A program made the position numbers and the translations under genes. From positions 1,612,001-1,676,000 of the forward strand of contig KV748183.1 of assembly GCA_001692895.1 (NCBI GenBank): a stretch of 64,000 nt of DNA, in the 5' to 3' direction. Below, in pieces: positions 47,134 through 59,485 of this stretch (the stretch's first letter is position 1; every line of letters begins with the position of its first letter). This DNA is from Cenococcum geophilum 1.58. Lineage: Eukaryota; Ascomycota; Dothideomycetes; Gloniales; Gloniaceae. The notes beneath the pieces were generated by a model. That model saw only the letters and a list, made by a program, of their open reading frames with translations, was not told where the DNA came from and did not search any database.

Positions 47134-47555
47134 TGTTACGGACCTTATATTAGCAATAATGGCACTATTAAGAAGAGATATAAATAGACTAGTAGTAGAA
47201 GTACAAAAGGTACTAGAACTAGTTAAGCTATAGGATAAGGGGTAACTAAGTTATATAATAAGTTATAGGAGGAGATCTATTAATCTATGGGATTTATAGG
47301 ATCTGCTTATGTACCTTATATACCTTACGTACCTCGCGTACTTAAGTATTTCTTAGGCGTAGTATTGTATATTTAAAGGACTACAGTCCCTACCTAGATA
47401 GTTCTCTTCTTTATAGTAAATCTTAGAATATAATTAAAGTTAATCTATTAGGTAACCACCCCACTAGTTATTATTAGGTTATTAACTTCTTATTTACCTA
47501 TATACCTAGCCCATTAATAAGTCTACCGTAGTATCTCCTATAAGGCTTCATTACA
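47134..47555 (+). repeat. 3' LTR of element B1 (422 bp)
   Basis: TGTTACGGACCTTATATTAGC ends shown by alignment to 23969-24390; it ends CATTACA. It carries more T and A at RIP sites than its mate. Confidence 0.9.
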
Positions 47556-47560
47556 ATATT

Positions 47561-49590
47561 AACAATTAAATTGCCCATCCCCTTTATAAATATATTATTA
47601 GTTAACCGGCGGACGCCTATTTAAACACTAACTGGAGCATCCGCTAAGCGGATATTGCACTTAGTAATAAAGGAAGAGAAGGTTAGAGTTATTTTAGAGC
47701 ATTTACGGGACTAGTAATAGTCCTTTAGTAACCTTTCTTTGGCGTAGCTATGGCTTAATACTAATAAAAGAGAAGGTATAAAAATAGATAAGGTGCAAAG
47801 AAAGAAGGTAAAGAGGCTTATTACTACCCTTTTAGGAGACAAAGAAATCCGTAATGCGATTATAAAGACTATGGATATCTATTTAGAACTAGTTAATGTA
47901 GTTATAAATATCCTTTATAAAGAGCTTTGTGATCTTTAGCAGAAGATGGTTATTTTTAGCCTATAGAAGTTAGATCTAAAGTTTAAAGACGTTTAACTCT
48001 TATAAGGCTATAAGGTAATTAGCTAATATACCCCTCTACTCTACTAACTAATAGAAGGATTATTAGCATAATTAAGAAGTAATAAATCGCGGAATCTATA
48101 CTTAGGGTAGGTTATTCTTCTTATATCTATCCTTTTATTAGGCCGTGCTTAAAACTTTACTAACTATTTTACTTAGCTTCTTAGTCTTTATCTTTAAAGT
48201 ATAGGTATAAAGCATTAGGTTCTATTACTGCTTTATAGACTAGGACTTATTAACGGATATAAAATACTAAACTGCTAAAAGATAGGATTAGCTAAACGCT
48301 CTAAGGAAGGTTATAATACTAGCGGCGAATATACTGGTGCTAATGTTGTTAAAGACTTACCTCTAATTAATATCTACTTTTAATAATATCTATATTATAT
48401 ATAATAATTTTAACTACCTTAAGCGAACACAATATTAGTTAATTAGAGACACTAGTGTTTTCTATTCCTATACTACTAGAAAGCTTATCCGTGGATCTTA
48501 TATCCCCCCTAGTAGCCTTCTTTAAAGTATACTATATAACTAAGTATAGCTTTAAATTAAGGATATTGCTAAGGCGCTAGGTAATATATATAATAGCGTT
48601 TAAAATCGGATATCTATATTTATAATTACAGATACTCTTTAAAGTGCATATCCGACTACTATAAATAGTATTTTTAAATCTAATACTGTAAGGGGATCTT
48701 ATAGATAGGGGGCTATAAGGACACGATTGCGGAATAGGATAGATTGGTAAGAGAGACGAATCCTTAAGGAGATAAGGCCTTTAGGATTATAGAGACTATA
48801 TACTATGGGTATATGCCTCTAGTACGTAACCGGCGACTATCTAAAGGGCGTCTAGGGGTTGTCCTAAGGGCAACCCGAGGTATCCGCAATAATATCCCTT
48901 ATATTGCCCCCCTCCTTCTTACGGTTGGCCCCTAATTACTATTACCTTATAGTAGGGAGATTATAAGGGCTTATCCTAGAAGGGGTTCGGAGAGATATTA
49001 AAGAGGTGTTGGTATACCGCTATATATTAACTATCTATCTAACCCCTGCTTTAAACTCCTAAAAAACCTTAATAAGGAAAAAATATAACTAGAGAAAAGA
49101 CGTAAGGATTACTAGGAGACCTATTAGAAGCATACTAGAAGTATACTAGTAACTACCTAGGCTAATATAGAGATTTTTATATAACTCTACTTCTAAGCCT
49201 TTATACCGGTCTGTAATTAATTACAAGTATTATAGGTAATTTAGTATTCTAGTATAGTTCTATAGAACCTTTTAGTATGGGATTTAATATATAGAGCCTT
49301 AGCTTACCGTCGTCTTTAACTGCTAAGATATAGTCTATAATTCTTTCTTATAATCCTTTTCTTATAATCCCCTGCGTTACTAATATATTACTCCCGCATT
49401 TGCCCTTAGGCTATTAGATGCGGTTAAGGTATTAATTAGTTAGTTAAAGAGACTTATCTCTTAAGATTTAGTATATATAGTTTTAAATCTAGTAGTCCTG
49501 TACTATATATTTGGCGTAGCTCTACTGCTTAGCAAATAGGGATACTTCGTAATAGTAACTGTAGCTATTATACAATTATTAAAAACGTTT
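47561..49590 (+). pseudogene. degraded transposase-like gene, DUF6589-like (middle fragment)
   Basis: RIPed plus-strand sequence whose conceptual translation has several conserved-looking blocks: LISILLLGRA near 48120, a GLINGYKILN-like stretch near 48245-48280, YIIYNNFNYLKRTQY at 48391-48435, and SYTTRKLIRGSYIPP near 48465-48510. From memory, the motif order (IVYDNF followed by a TTGK-like block) resembles fungal DUF6589 proteins, some linked to DNA transposons. At least one frameshift and many stops are present. It is bounded by B1 on the left and B2 on the right and was one piece with 23800-23963 and 57611-59014. It could be a host gene family instead. Confidence 0.4.
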
Positions 49591-49595
49591 ATAAC

Positions 49596-50016
49596 TGTTA
49601 CGGACGCTTTAAGTACGATATTACGACTACTTGGAGAGGAGTTGGAAGAAGCTAGTTGGTTAATATAAGCACGGTCTAGGATGGAACCCATGGAACCATA
49701 TAACGAGGAATAGTAAGCAGAGTTACGTGATGTGATCTATGTAATCTGTGTAATCTGCGAGATCTATAATAGAGCGAATAGAGCAGATAGAGCAGATAGA
49801 GTAACGACTTTCTTAGGAGTACGGTTGTGTATTTAAGGACCCTTAGTCCCTACCTAGATAGTTCCTTCCTCGTAGTAATTCTTAGAATACAATTGGAGTT
49901 AATCTGTTAAGTAACTACTCTACTAGTTATTATTACGTTGTTAACTTATTTGCAATACCTATATACCTAGCCTATTAATAAGTCTACCGTAGTTCCTACT
50001 ATAAGGCTCCGTTACA
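49596..50016 (+). repeat. 5' LTR of element B2 (421 bp)
   Basis: TGTTACGGACGCTTTAAG ... CTCCGTTACA. The first half is less mutated than in the mate, the second half more. Confidence 0.92.
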
Positions 50017-50056
50017 CAATCACTACCATAGTTATAGTTTTAATAAGTTAAATAAC

Positions 50057-53000
50057 ATGCCACCAAAAGCAGCCACCACGACGCCGTTAACGGCAGCAAC
50101 TACTTTAAGGTTAAGTGGAGATATAAGTATGTAAGATACTAACTTATAACTAGTTATAGTTGGGCAGTTATAGGAAATTGTTAATAGGTTAAACGAGAAT
50201 AACTAAATATTTAAAGAAAGACTTAATAGGATCGGAGCAGTAAAGGTTAAGTTACCTTTAATTAAACAATTCTTAGGGGAGAGATTAAAGCTTAAAGGAT
50301 TCCTAATGTAAATGCATTTTAAAGTTATGTAAGAAGGGGCTAAGTTAGCCATAATAATGGATTAGATAGCCTACGCGGGACTATTCCTAACGGGTTAGGC
50401 ACTTAAATGGTTTAAACCCTACTTAATGGAAATATAGACTAATGGAATAACTACTACTAATTAAGAGGTACGATTTGTGTTTTTTAGCTAGGTAGGATTT
50501 ACGGAATAATTAATACAGATATTTAGGGACCTGGAAGTAATAGTTATAGTAAAGAGAAAGCTTTAGGACCTAATATAGCGAACTTTAGCAATTAAGTATA
50601 CGACATAGTTTTAAATACTTGCTATATAGGTTAAATGGAATAATAAGGCGCTTATAGTATAGTATAAATAGGGACTTAAGGCTAAAGTCTAGGACGTAAT
50701 TATTCTGATAGAAGATATAGATACCCTAAGGGAATTAATAGATTAAGCGATTAAGATCAATAATAGGATCTTCTAAAGGGAATAGGCTAAGAGAGGCTAG
50801 GATAGAGTTTTATAGTTATATAAGACGTAAAGCACGCAATAACTAAAGCTAAATTAGAAACTATAGTATGGCGTAGAGCTAATGGACCTAAGTGGTACTA
50901 GAGAAACCTATAAAAGATAGGGAAAGTAACTATAAAAACCTAGAAGTTAAGGATCGAGTGATTATAGGACTAAGAAGTATAGGCTAAATTAAGGATCTTA
51001 ATAGCGGAAGATGTTTAAGCGGACTCTATAGTAAAAGTAATGGTTTAAAGATAAAGCTTACATAAATTACGGAAAATAGGGTTATTTCGCTAGAGACTAT
51101 AGAAGTAGTTAGAGTTATTACATAGTAAAGGGAACTAGACTAATAGTATATAATATACACGTATAGAGGGATAATAGTATACTACAAGGAACAAAAGAAT
51201 GTTTAATTAGAAGTTTTGCGTTTTGTTATAATAACGTATACCAAATTTATAAAGACGCTAAGTATGGCGTAAGCTATTAGCCATAAGAGCCAGAGTTAAG
51301 AGGACTTAAAGGAACTAAAGAGTTAGATAAAGAATAAGATCGACTCTATAAGCTAAATTAAGATATTATAGTAATGTGCGGATAATAACTAGCAATAATA
51401 ATAATAGAGTTAAAGTACTTATTAATTAATAGCGATAAGGATAGTAAAGGAACTAACTGGGGGTATCTAAACCTTAATAATGTAATAAAAGTAGAGACTA
51501 AGACCGCTATAGAGCAAGGTTTAGTAACGGGCATTATAATACCGTTAGATACGGTATCTATTACTTTATAAGACAGAAGGAGTAATATCTAGAGACGATT
51601 AAGTAAGCAGACAACTGCTAGTACTAGCTTACCACTTAATAAAGGCAAAAGGCTAAAGGCTTAAGATTCTTAAGACGAGATAAGAGATAACTAAGATTCT
51701 TAAGAAGAAATAAGGTATGCTTAAGGACCTATAACAGACGCAAACCAATAGAGTAGGGCAGCAGCTTAGTTTAAGAATATATAAATAAGCTTAGGATAAG
51801 TGTTCCTAACGGCATAAGATTTTTAAGATAAGATAAGTGAGATCTAAGACTCTTAAGACGAGATAAGAATATTAGTAAAGCCTAGTTGGACTAAGGCTGA
51901 AGCTAAGCTTAGGATTAAAGAATCTAAGGGGTTAAGAGTTTGGAGTACGAATAAGGACACCTATAAGTAAGAAGCAAGCGGCTTCGCTATAGATTAGAGA
52001 ATCTATAATATAAACAGCAGTTAGATTAGGAGATAGATATATAGACCTAGAGGACTTACTAGTTAAATAAGATATTTAGACTAAAGATCGAGAGTTTAAT
52101 ACTAAGATTAAGAAGTAAGAAGACTTTAAGGATCTACTTATAAGACGCGAAAAGAAAGAAACTATAGAGGAATTTAGAGTAAGAATTACCTTATAGCAAG
52201 AATAGAAACTAGATAAGAGATTTAGTATATTAGGACGTATAAAGGATAGAGTACTAGTATAAAGGATTACTAATAGGCCGAGAGCAGGTATACTAAGAGC
52301 TAAGTAGCTTACTAAACTGGAATAAGAAGAGAATTTAAGGATTCCTACTAGGTTCGAAGAATAATATATAAAAGGCTGTTATAACATAGTAATAAGAAAA
52401 TACTTCCTTACGAATAGACCGTATATACTCTAATAGCTATACTAAAAGTGGTATAGGCAACGACATAATAATAAGTGGGAAGATTTCTATATGTAGTTAG
52501 ATGAAAAAGTTATTTAAGACCACCTAATTACGGAAAAAGTAATGAATTATATTAAGGGAGCCTTAATTATAATATTAAAGGATCTAGAGGAATAATTAGA
52601 GGGCTAGAGAAGCGAGAGACGTATCTTAATACCTATAAATAAAGTTGCAACGTTTAGATTAGTGTAATAGAGGTTTAAACTTAAAGATAAAGATAAGTTA
52701 AGAGTTAACCTAAAGTACCTAGTATACTATACGCTATTATGGGTTATATATATAGATAATATATATAAAATGCACAAGAATCCAAAGGAAAAGAACCGGA
52801 AATACCCTATAAGGATATACTGGATAATAGATAAATAATAGTATAGGAATGCTAAATATATACACGGAAAGCATCTAGTAGAAGTCTAAGAAAAAGGAAG
52901 TTTAATACTTTAACTAGAAAGGTTCCTTATGGAAGAATACTTAGATAGATAATAATGGTAGAAATGTCTAGAGAATACCTGTCTATAGTATATTAAAGAT

Positions 53001-56000
53001 AAAAAGTAAACTAGGTATTAGCTAAAGAATAAGCTAAGTATAATAGGATTAAGTAGCTAATAGTTAGGAAAAGTAGAGGCCTATAGGACCAGAGGGAGCT
53101 AGTGGTAGAGCCTTAGACCCTTAAAGGAATTTAAGGATAACACCTAAATCTAAGAATTAAATAGCAAGATTAGTAGTTTAAAGTATTAGTAGATAGTGGA
53201 GTAATAAGGAACTATATCTTACTAGTAGTAGTTAAAAGGATAGGGCTACTATATAGGTAAAAAGAGCACCCTTATCTATTAGTAATAATTTTAGGAGATC
53301 TAATAGCCTATAAAGGAGGTATTATTAATCTTAAAATAGGACTAATTTAGATAACTATTAAAGGGAGATAAGTTAAGATGTCTTTTAATATATTACTATT
53401 AGGGAATAATAAGGCAGTATTAGGAATGCCTTAGTTATAGGAATATAATCTAAAGATTAATTAGGTTATAGGTTAAGTTAATATTAGAGATATATAACGA
53501 TATAAGATATAATAATAAACTAAGTTAGTATAGTATTAAGTTGGAGCGATATATAAGGAGACTAATTAAGGATTAAGTTATGTACTAAAGAGATACTATA
53601 AATATAGCAAAAAGTTATAGTTACTAGAAAGTAAAAAGCTGTTAGAGTATATAGTATAGGACTATAAGATAGAATTAGAACTAAGAATGAGTTTAAGGTT
53701 CTACCTAATCTATAAGTTAATAGAAAAAGAGTTATAGGCACTTAAGAAGTTTGTCTAGGAAAATCTTTAAAAGAGATATATTAGACTATTACAGTTATTA
53801 GCGGGATATCTAGTACTATTTGTACTAAAGAAGAATAGAAAACTTAGGCTATGCATTAACTATAGATAGTTAAACAGCATTACTAGGAAGGATAGGTATC
53901 CTTTACCCTTAATTAGCGAGATCTAAGATAGGATCGGTAATGCGCAAATCTTTACGAAGATAGATCTAAAATGGGCGTACTATTAGATTAGAATTAAGGA
54001 AGGCAATAAATAAAAGGCATCCTTTAGATTAAAGGAAGGATTATATAAACTACTAGTTATATAATTTAGGCTTATAAACGCACTAGCAATGTTTTAGAAG
54101 CGTATTAATAATATATTAAGAGAATACTTAAATAAATTTATTATAGTATATCTTAACGATATTATTATCTACTTAATAAGTAAAGAAGAATATGGAGAAT
54201 ATGTTAAATAGGTTTTAAAGAGACTATAGAAAGAGTAGATGCTAGTAGCAATTAAGAAATATAAGTTCTTTACCAGGAAAACGGATTTTGTTAAATTTAT
54301 TATTAAACTAGGCCAACTTAGTATAGATCTAAAGAAGATTAAGGCTATAGTAAATTGGCAAGAACTAGAAAATATAATACAGTTAAGGTTATTTCTAGGG
54401 TTCTATAACTACTATAAAAGGTTTAGAGCTTAATAGTTAAAGGATATTAAGCCACTTATAAGATTAATAAAGAAGGAAGAACTATAGGTATAGGGAAAAG
54501 AATAAAAGGAACTATTTAAGAAAATTAAACAGTTGTTTACCTAGGAGCCAGTTCTTAAAATCTATTAACTATAGTTAGAGACAGTGGTCAAAACGGATAT
54601 ATTAAACTATACACTAGGAGTGTGCTTTCTATAGAAATATAAAAATGGATAGTACTTAGTAGTATACTATAGTCGGAAGATAATACTACCGGAACTAAAC
54701 TATAATATCTATAATAAGGAGTTATTAGGTATAGTTATAGTATTAAAAAAATAAAGGTTATTCTTATAAGGTATAAAAAAAACTATTTATAGTTAAAATG
54801 GATTATAAGAACCTAACGGGGTTCCTAATAACAAAAGAACTTAATTAAAGATAGGTTAGATGGGCGGAGGTACTTATAAAATACTATTTTAAGATTTAGT
54901 ATACTAAGGGTACAGAAAATGTATAAGTAGATGCCCTAAGTAAAAAGACTAAACTATAAAATAATAAAAAGCTATTAGGGGCTTTATTACAAAAAGATAT
55001 AAACGGATTAATTATATATAATTATCCGAAAATCGCAGTAATATAAGAAGAGAAGATCTATAAATTACTAGAGAGTAATTAGATATAAAAGATCCTAGAC
55101 GTATAAATAGAGGATTTAGACTTAGAGTAGTACGAAAATTAAGAAGTGACGTATATGCTAAGATCTATTATAAAAGAGTTTATTAAATCGTTTTATAAAG
55201 GACTAACTTAAGGATATAATAAAGCTATAGGCTTAGTGTTAAGACTTTAAGAAGAGTATATTATTGATAGAATCTAAGGTTTAGCATAGAAAATTATTAA
55301 GGAATGTTTAGATTGCTAAAGAAATAAACTAATAAGGTATAAGCTATATAAAGGGCTATAACTTATTAAAATACTAAAGAGACTATAGGAGGTTATATTA
55401 TAGGACTTTATTATTAAATTACTAAAGTTAAGAGATCCTATTACTAGATAAGATTATAATATAATCTTAGTAATAGTAGATAAGCTTATAAAGTGGGGAT
55501 ACTTTATAGCATATATAGAAGAAATATTAGTGGAAGATATCGCTAGAATCTATATTAAAGAAGTATTTATAAAATATAGAGTACTAAACAAGATTATATT
55601 AGACAGAGATCTAAGATTTATAGCAGTATTCTAGAAAGTATTTTTAGCAGAGTAAGGAGTTTAAGTAGTAACTTCTACCGTATATTATCTATAGACAGAC
55701 GGCTAAACGGAAAGATTAAATTAGATACTAGAGTAGTATTTAAGGCATTATATTAATTACGTACAGAATAATTAGGTATTGCTATTATTAGTTATATAGT
55801 TTATATATAATATAACACTATAAGAAGGAATAGGTATATTACTATTTAAGGCAAATTACGGATATAAGCCAAGGACCTTATTATCGCTATATTAAGTTAA
55901 GAAGATAAGTAGTATAGCTAAGTAAAGAATAAAGAGTTTAATAAATCTTTATGCAGACCTTATGGAAACAGCTAAGGTGGTATAGCAAAGGATAAAAAAG

Positions 56001-56435
56001 TACTACAATGCTAAGAGATCTAAGGGACTAGATCTTAAGGAGGGAGATAAAGTATAGCTACTATATAAAAATTTCAAGAGCTAACAACTAAGTAAGAAGT
56101 TAGACTATGTTAGACTAGGACCTTTCGAAATTATATAGAAAATTTTATTGGTTATATTTAAGTTAAACTTACTAGCTAGGATAAAGATCTACCCTATATA
56201 GTACATTATAATACTAGAGCTAGTATACGGGAATATTAAGCCACCGGTCTATAAAGTAGACATATATAGAGGATAAGAGGAAGACGAATAGTAAGTTTTA
56301 AAGATCGTTAGTTATAAGGACATAGATAATAAAACATGGTATAAAGTAAAGTGGATAGGTTATAACAAAACTACTTAAGAGCTACTAGAGAACCTAAAGA
56401 ACGCTATAGGAAAGGTACAGGAGTATTAGAAGGGA
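50057..56435 (+). pseudogene. gag-pol of element B2, RIP-destroyed
   Basis: Starts at ATG 50057 (MPPKAATTTPLTAATTL). A zinc-knuckle remnant at 51056-51095 reads A-Y-I-N-Y-G-K-stop-G-Y-F-A-R-D-Y, where the three Cys and the His are all Tyr. The reverse transcriptase box at 54149-54160 reads YLND. A 64-codon open piece of the RT thumb survives at 54239-54433 (motif LRLFLGFYNYYKRF). The integrase zinc finger KECLDC is near 55296-55325, and a TDG remnant of the HPQTDGQ motif at 55684-55710. The chromodomain is about 56295-56430 (VLKIVSYKDIDNKTWYKVKW). Uninterrupted by other elements, this is the best copy for family comparison, but it is full of RIP-type stops. Confidence 0.9.
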
Positions 56436-57184
56436 AAAGGTTAGGCAATATTAATAAAAAGGAATTACTAAAGAATAAGTTACCTAAGAGGGACCTAGGA
56501 AGAGCGACTGCCGAACTACTTAAAGTTATTTCCTTCTCTATTAGAAGAGAATCCATTTTTTTATTACTAAGTTCCTATAAACCTTATTCTATAAGTTTCC
56601 ACTCCTTAGAACGAACCTTTTTATGAACTTTCTTAAGACAAATTAACTAAGTGGATGCAGCGAGACGAGAATTAAGAGCCCGTTGTTAAGCATCAGCAGC
56701 CTCCTTCTTAGTATCGCGCGAATAATAAAGTTCCGCTAAGGCAACAGATAGTTTATTATTAAGCTTCATAGCAGCAAATTAAATATAAAACCCTATAATA
56801 AATTACTTAGGGAACTTAGAGACTATTAAGAGTTATAGGACGCGTATACTTAGCGTTAGAAATTAAGCAAATATTATAGGACGATTAAACGTTTGCTTTA
56901 GTATACTCTATATAGGAAGAGGGCTATTAAGATAGAGGACTCGCCAACATAATATAGACCAACCCCTCTTTTACGCAATAAGAACACGGAGATAGTATTA
57001 CTTTACCAAGCGATAGTATAGAAGAGACTATACGCGTATAACAAAGAGTTAAAGAAGAAAAAGGTGCTTTAGGTATTATAAGTAACAATATTAACCAAAT
57101 TAATTAGATGGATATTACACCTCTAGTAAACGACTTAGAGATGCTAGGTATCTTTAAGGACGAAGATAAAGAGGAGGGAGATAG
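56436..57184 (+). other. 3' noncoding region of B2 with polypurine tract
   Basis: About 750 bp downstream of the chromodomain, as in B1 and D. It ends with AAAGAGGAGGGAGATAG (57168-57184), the polypurine tract. No gene was recognised in it. Confidence 0.7.
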
Positions 57185-57605
57185 TATTACGGACGCTTTA
57201 AGTACAATATTATAACTACTTAGAAAGGAGTTAGAAAAAGCTAATTAGTTAATATAAGCACGGTTTAGAATAGAACCCGTAGAACTATATAACGAGGAAT
57301 AGTAAGCAGAGTCACGTAATGTAATCTGTATAATCTATATAATCTATAAGATTTATAATAGAGCGAATAGAGTAGATAGAGCAGATAGAGCAACGACTTT
57401 CTTAGGAGTACGGTTGTATATTTAAGGACCCTTAGTCCCTACCTAGATAGTTTCTTCCTTGTAGTGATTCTTAGAATATAATTAGAGTTAATCTATTAGG
57501 CAACCACCCCACCAGTTGTTATTACGTTGTTGACTTACTTGCAATACCTATATACCTAGCCTATTAACAAGTCCACCGTAGTTCCTACTACAAGGCTCCG
57601 TTATA
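57185..57605 (+). repeat. 3' LTR of element B2 (421 bp)
   Basis: Starts TATTACGG (TG mutated to TA) and ends CTCCGTTATA. The second half keeps more C bases (CAACCACCCCACCAG) than the 5' LTR. Confidence 0.92.
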
Positions 57606-57610
57606 ATAAC

Positions 57611-59014
57611 GTTAATCTTTAATATTATAGTATCGTTTTAGGTATAATTTAACCTATATACATCTTTAATTAACGTCTTAATTGCCTTCCCTTAGCCGCG
57701 TAGTTAGTTTTTATAAGGAAGTAATAGTTAAATAACTTATACGCGTATTTCCTTTCTTCTAAATAGCGCTATTATAACGGAGTTATATTAGTAAGGTTAC
57801 GGCTATTTACTAAAAGAGTATTAGACGGTAAAGTATAAAAACACTTTACTTATTAAGCTTAATCCTTTTCCTTAACACCTTACTTCCCATTATTAACCTT
57901 TATCCAATTTAGACGTATCTTTAATATATTATTAAGATTTTCTTCTTTATTATTATTAATTTAATATACCTCTTCGTTCTCCTACTAACTACTTTTTTAA
58001 GTAAATTCTATAGTGTATTTTAGCCTTACCTTTATATATAGAACCCTAAACCCCACTAACCCGTAACTGGTGCTAGTCCTACCTAAATAATTTTACCTAT
58101 ACGTCTTTAAAAGACCAGAAATCTAATAATAGGATTCTAAAGGCTTATAATAAAACGCACTACATTAGATCCAATACCTTTAGTCCTTATAATTAATGCA
58201 TACGTACTAAGAGCGGTAGTTATATTAAGGTAAGCTTTTCTATCCTTAATAGATTTCTATTGCTAACTTTAAGCTTTAATAGCCTAGGTCTAAGTAGCGA
58301 CGATTCTTTAATATCCTTAACTACTATATTACCCGGGCTTTATCTTATTCTAGCGCTAATGCTAAACGTCTTAGTTAAATTTAAGACTATACTATAGCTA
58401 TCTATACCGCCTATAATTCCTAGCAAGCTAGCTAGTAACACCTAATGCGAGAGTAAGGTTAGCATACTAAGGATAGCGTAAAAGATAGGGGTAATAAGAA
58501 GAAGGTCGCTGTCTACTATAGAAAGGAGTTCGCGTATACGCGTTAAGTTTTAAAAGAGCATAATATAATGCAGTATTAGGTAGGTTACCCTTTAGGTACC
58601 TAGTAGATAGGTAACTAATAGTTACTATAGTAAGGTCTTGGTAGTTCTGGACTATACTAGCTAGCCAACATCTCTGTTCATTTTAGGCTTAAGTATATCT
58701 TTATTAACTATAAGCTTACGCCATAAGAGCTTTATTAGTATTGGTTTAGACCTAATATTAGTGTTAAGCGTTTAAGGATCTTTGCCCTAGCTATACCTCA
58801 TTATCCTACCCCTATTTTTATACCTACTTATACCCCTACTAAGGGGTCTAGATCCCATTCTTGTTAGCCATCACTTAGTAGCCTAATAGATACTAATCCT
58901 ACTCCTGCTCCTAAGGGTAAGGCATAATAGCTTTTTAGATTAGGCATTTAGGATTTATTCTTATATATAGTAGTAATTAAAGACCTTAATTAGGTACTTG
59001 GGAAGGCCTTAAAA
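57611..59014 (+). pseudogene. right fragment of the old degraded locus split by B2
   Basis: RIPed sequence that continues 49590 across the B2 target duplication. No family motif was recognised in this part; proline-rich phrases occur near 58790-58850 in one frame. It may be the C-terminal half of the DUF6589-like remnant or an adjacent repeat. It ends at the left LTR of element E. Confidence 0.35.
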
Positions 59015-59019
59015 GGCTT

Positions 59020-59206
59020 TATCACAGTGCTGCAATAAAGTAGACTAAATAACTACGTTGTGGTATAAAGAGGGGAAGAAGGTGGAAAGGGGGTATTGTA
59101 TATAAATAGTAGGGCTGGCCGCTAAGTCACTAGTAGTGGGCCAGCCAATAGTAGGAAATAGTACGAGACAGTATAAAATAGTATGCGTTAGGTTAGTGCC
59201 GTAATA
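59020..59206 (-). repeat. 3' LTR of element E (about 187 bp)
   Basis: TATCACAGTGCTG ... TGCCGTAATA, corresponding to TGTTACGGTGCTG ... TGCCGTGACA in A. It contains a perfect inverted repeat GGCTGGCC ... GGCCAGCC around 59113-59146. It is slightly longer than the A copy because of an extra stretch near 59166-59190. Confidence 0.85.
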
Positions 59207-59337
59207 GTACTCCTCTCCCCTAGATAGTTTAGTCCCTAAACTAAATAAATAACTTAAAAATAGGCAGTATACGGGGTTGCCTATTTTTTACTACAAAGAT
59301 ATTAGTTCCGCTTACCGCCCTTAACTAAGCTAATAGC

Positions 59338-59364
59338 GATTTTCTATGCCGGGCATAGAAAATC
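59338..59364. repeat. hairpin 1, element E copy
   Basis: GATTTTCTATGCC - G - GGCATAGAAAATC, 13-bp perfect arms with a single central base. It is extended outward by CTAAT ... ATTAG after three mismatches (59330-59372). The pair G:C at the eleventh arm position is C:G in the copia copy at 27896-27922. Confidence 0.88.
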
Positions 59365-59462
59365 CTAATTAGTTAGTTTAGTAAGTAAGGTTGGTAAAAC
59401 TCTATACCGCTACTTAAATTAATCCGCGTGGCATTTCTTGGCAAGAATTTGGCTAATTAGAC

Positions 59463-59485
59463 AACTTTAACCGCCGGTTAAAGTT
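59463..59485. repeat. hairpin 2, element E copy
   Basis: AACTTTAACCG - C - CGGTTAAAGTT, 11-bp perfect arms. It sits in a block shared with element C (37262-37320). Confidence 0.88.

Larger units (their letters stand above)
23969..47555 (+). mobile_element. Ty3/gypsy chromovirus B1, split by two nested retrotransposons
   Basis: 422-bp LTRs at 23969-24390 and 47134-47555, with the exact 5-bp duplication ATATT outside (23964-23968 and 47556-47560). Inside are a Ty1/copia element (27549-33371) and gypsy element C (36926-46896). Removing these leaves about 7.8 kb, close to the 8.0 kb of B2. The coding region is the D/B2 family, while its LTRs belong to a diverged subtype (start TGTTACGGACCTTATAT rather than TGTTACGGACGCTTTAA). 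Confidence 0.93.
49596..57605 (+). mobile_element. Ty3/gypsy chromovirus B2, complete, RIP-inactivated
   Basis: 8010 bp on the plus strand with 421-bp LTRs and the exact 5-bp duplication ATAAC (49591-49595 and 57606-57610). It has no nested insertion and therefore serves as the empty-site reference for B1 and D. The LTRs match those of element D, while the coding region matches both D and B1. Confidence 0.95.

Noticed and set aside
49503..49691. 62-codon open frame on the minus strand
   Set aside because: It straddles the boundary of the B2 LTR, so it is a chance frame created by the insertion.
54239..54433. 64-codon frame as an independent gene
   Set aside because: It is a surviving stop-free piece of the B2 reverse transcriptase, in the same frame as the rest of pol.
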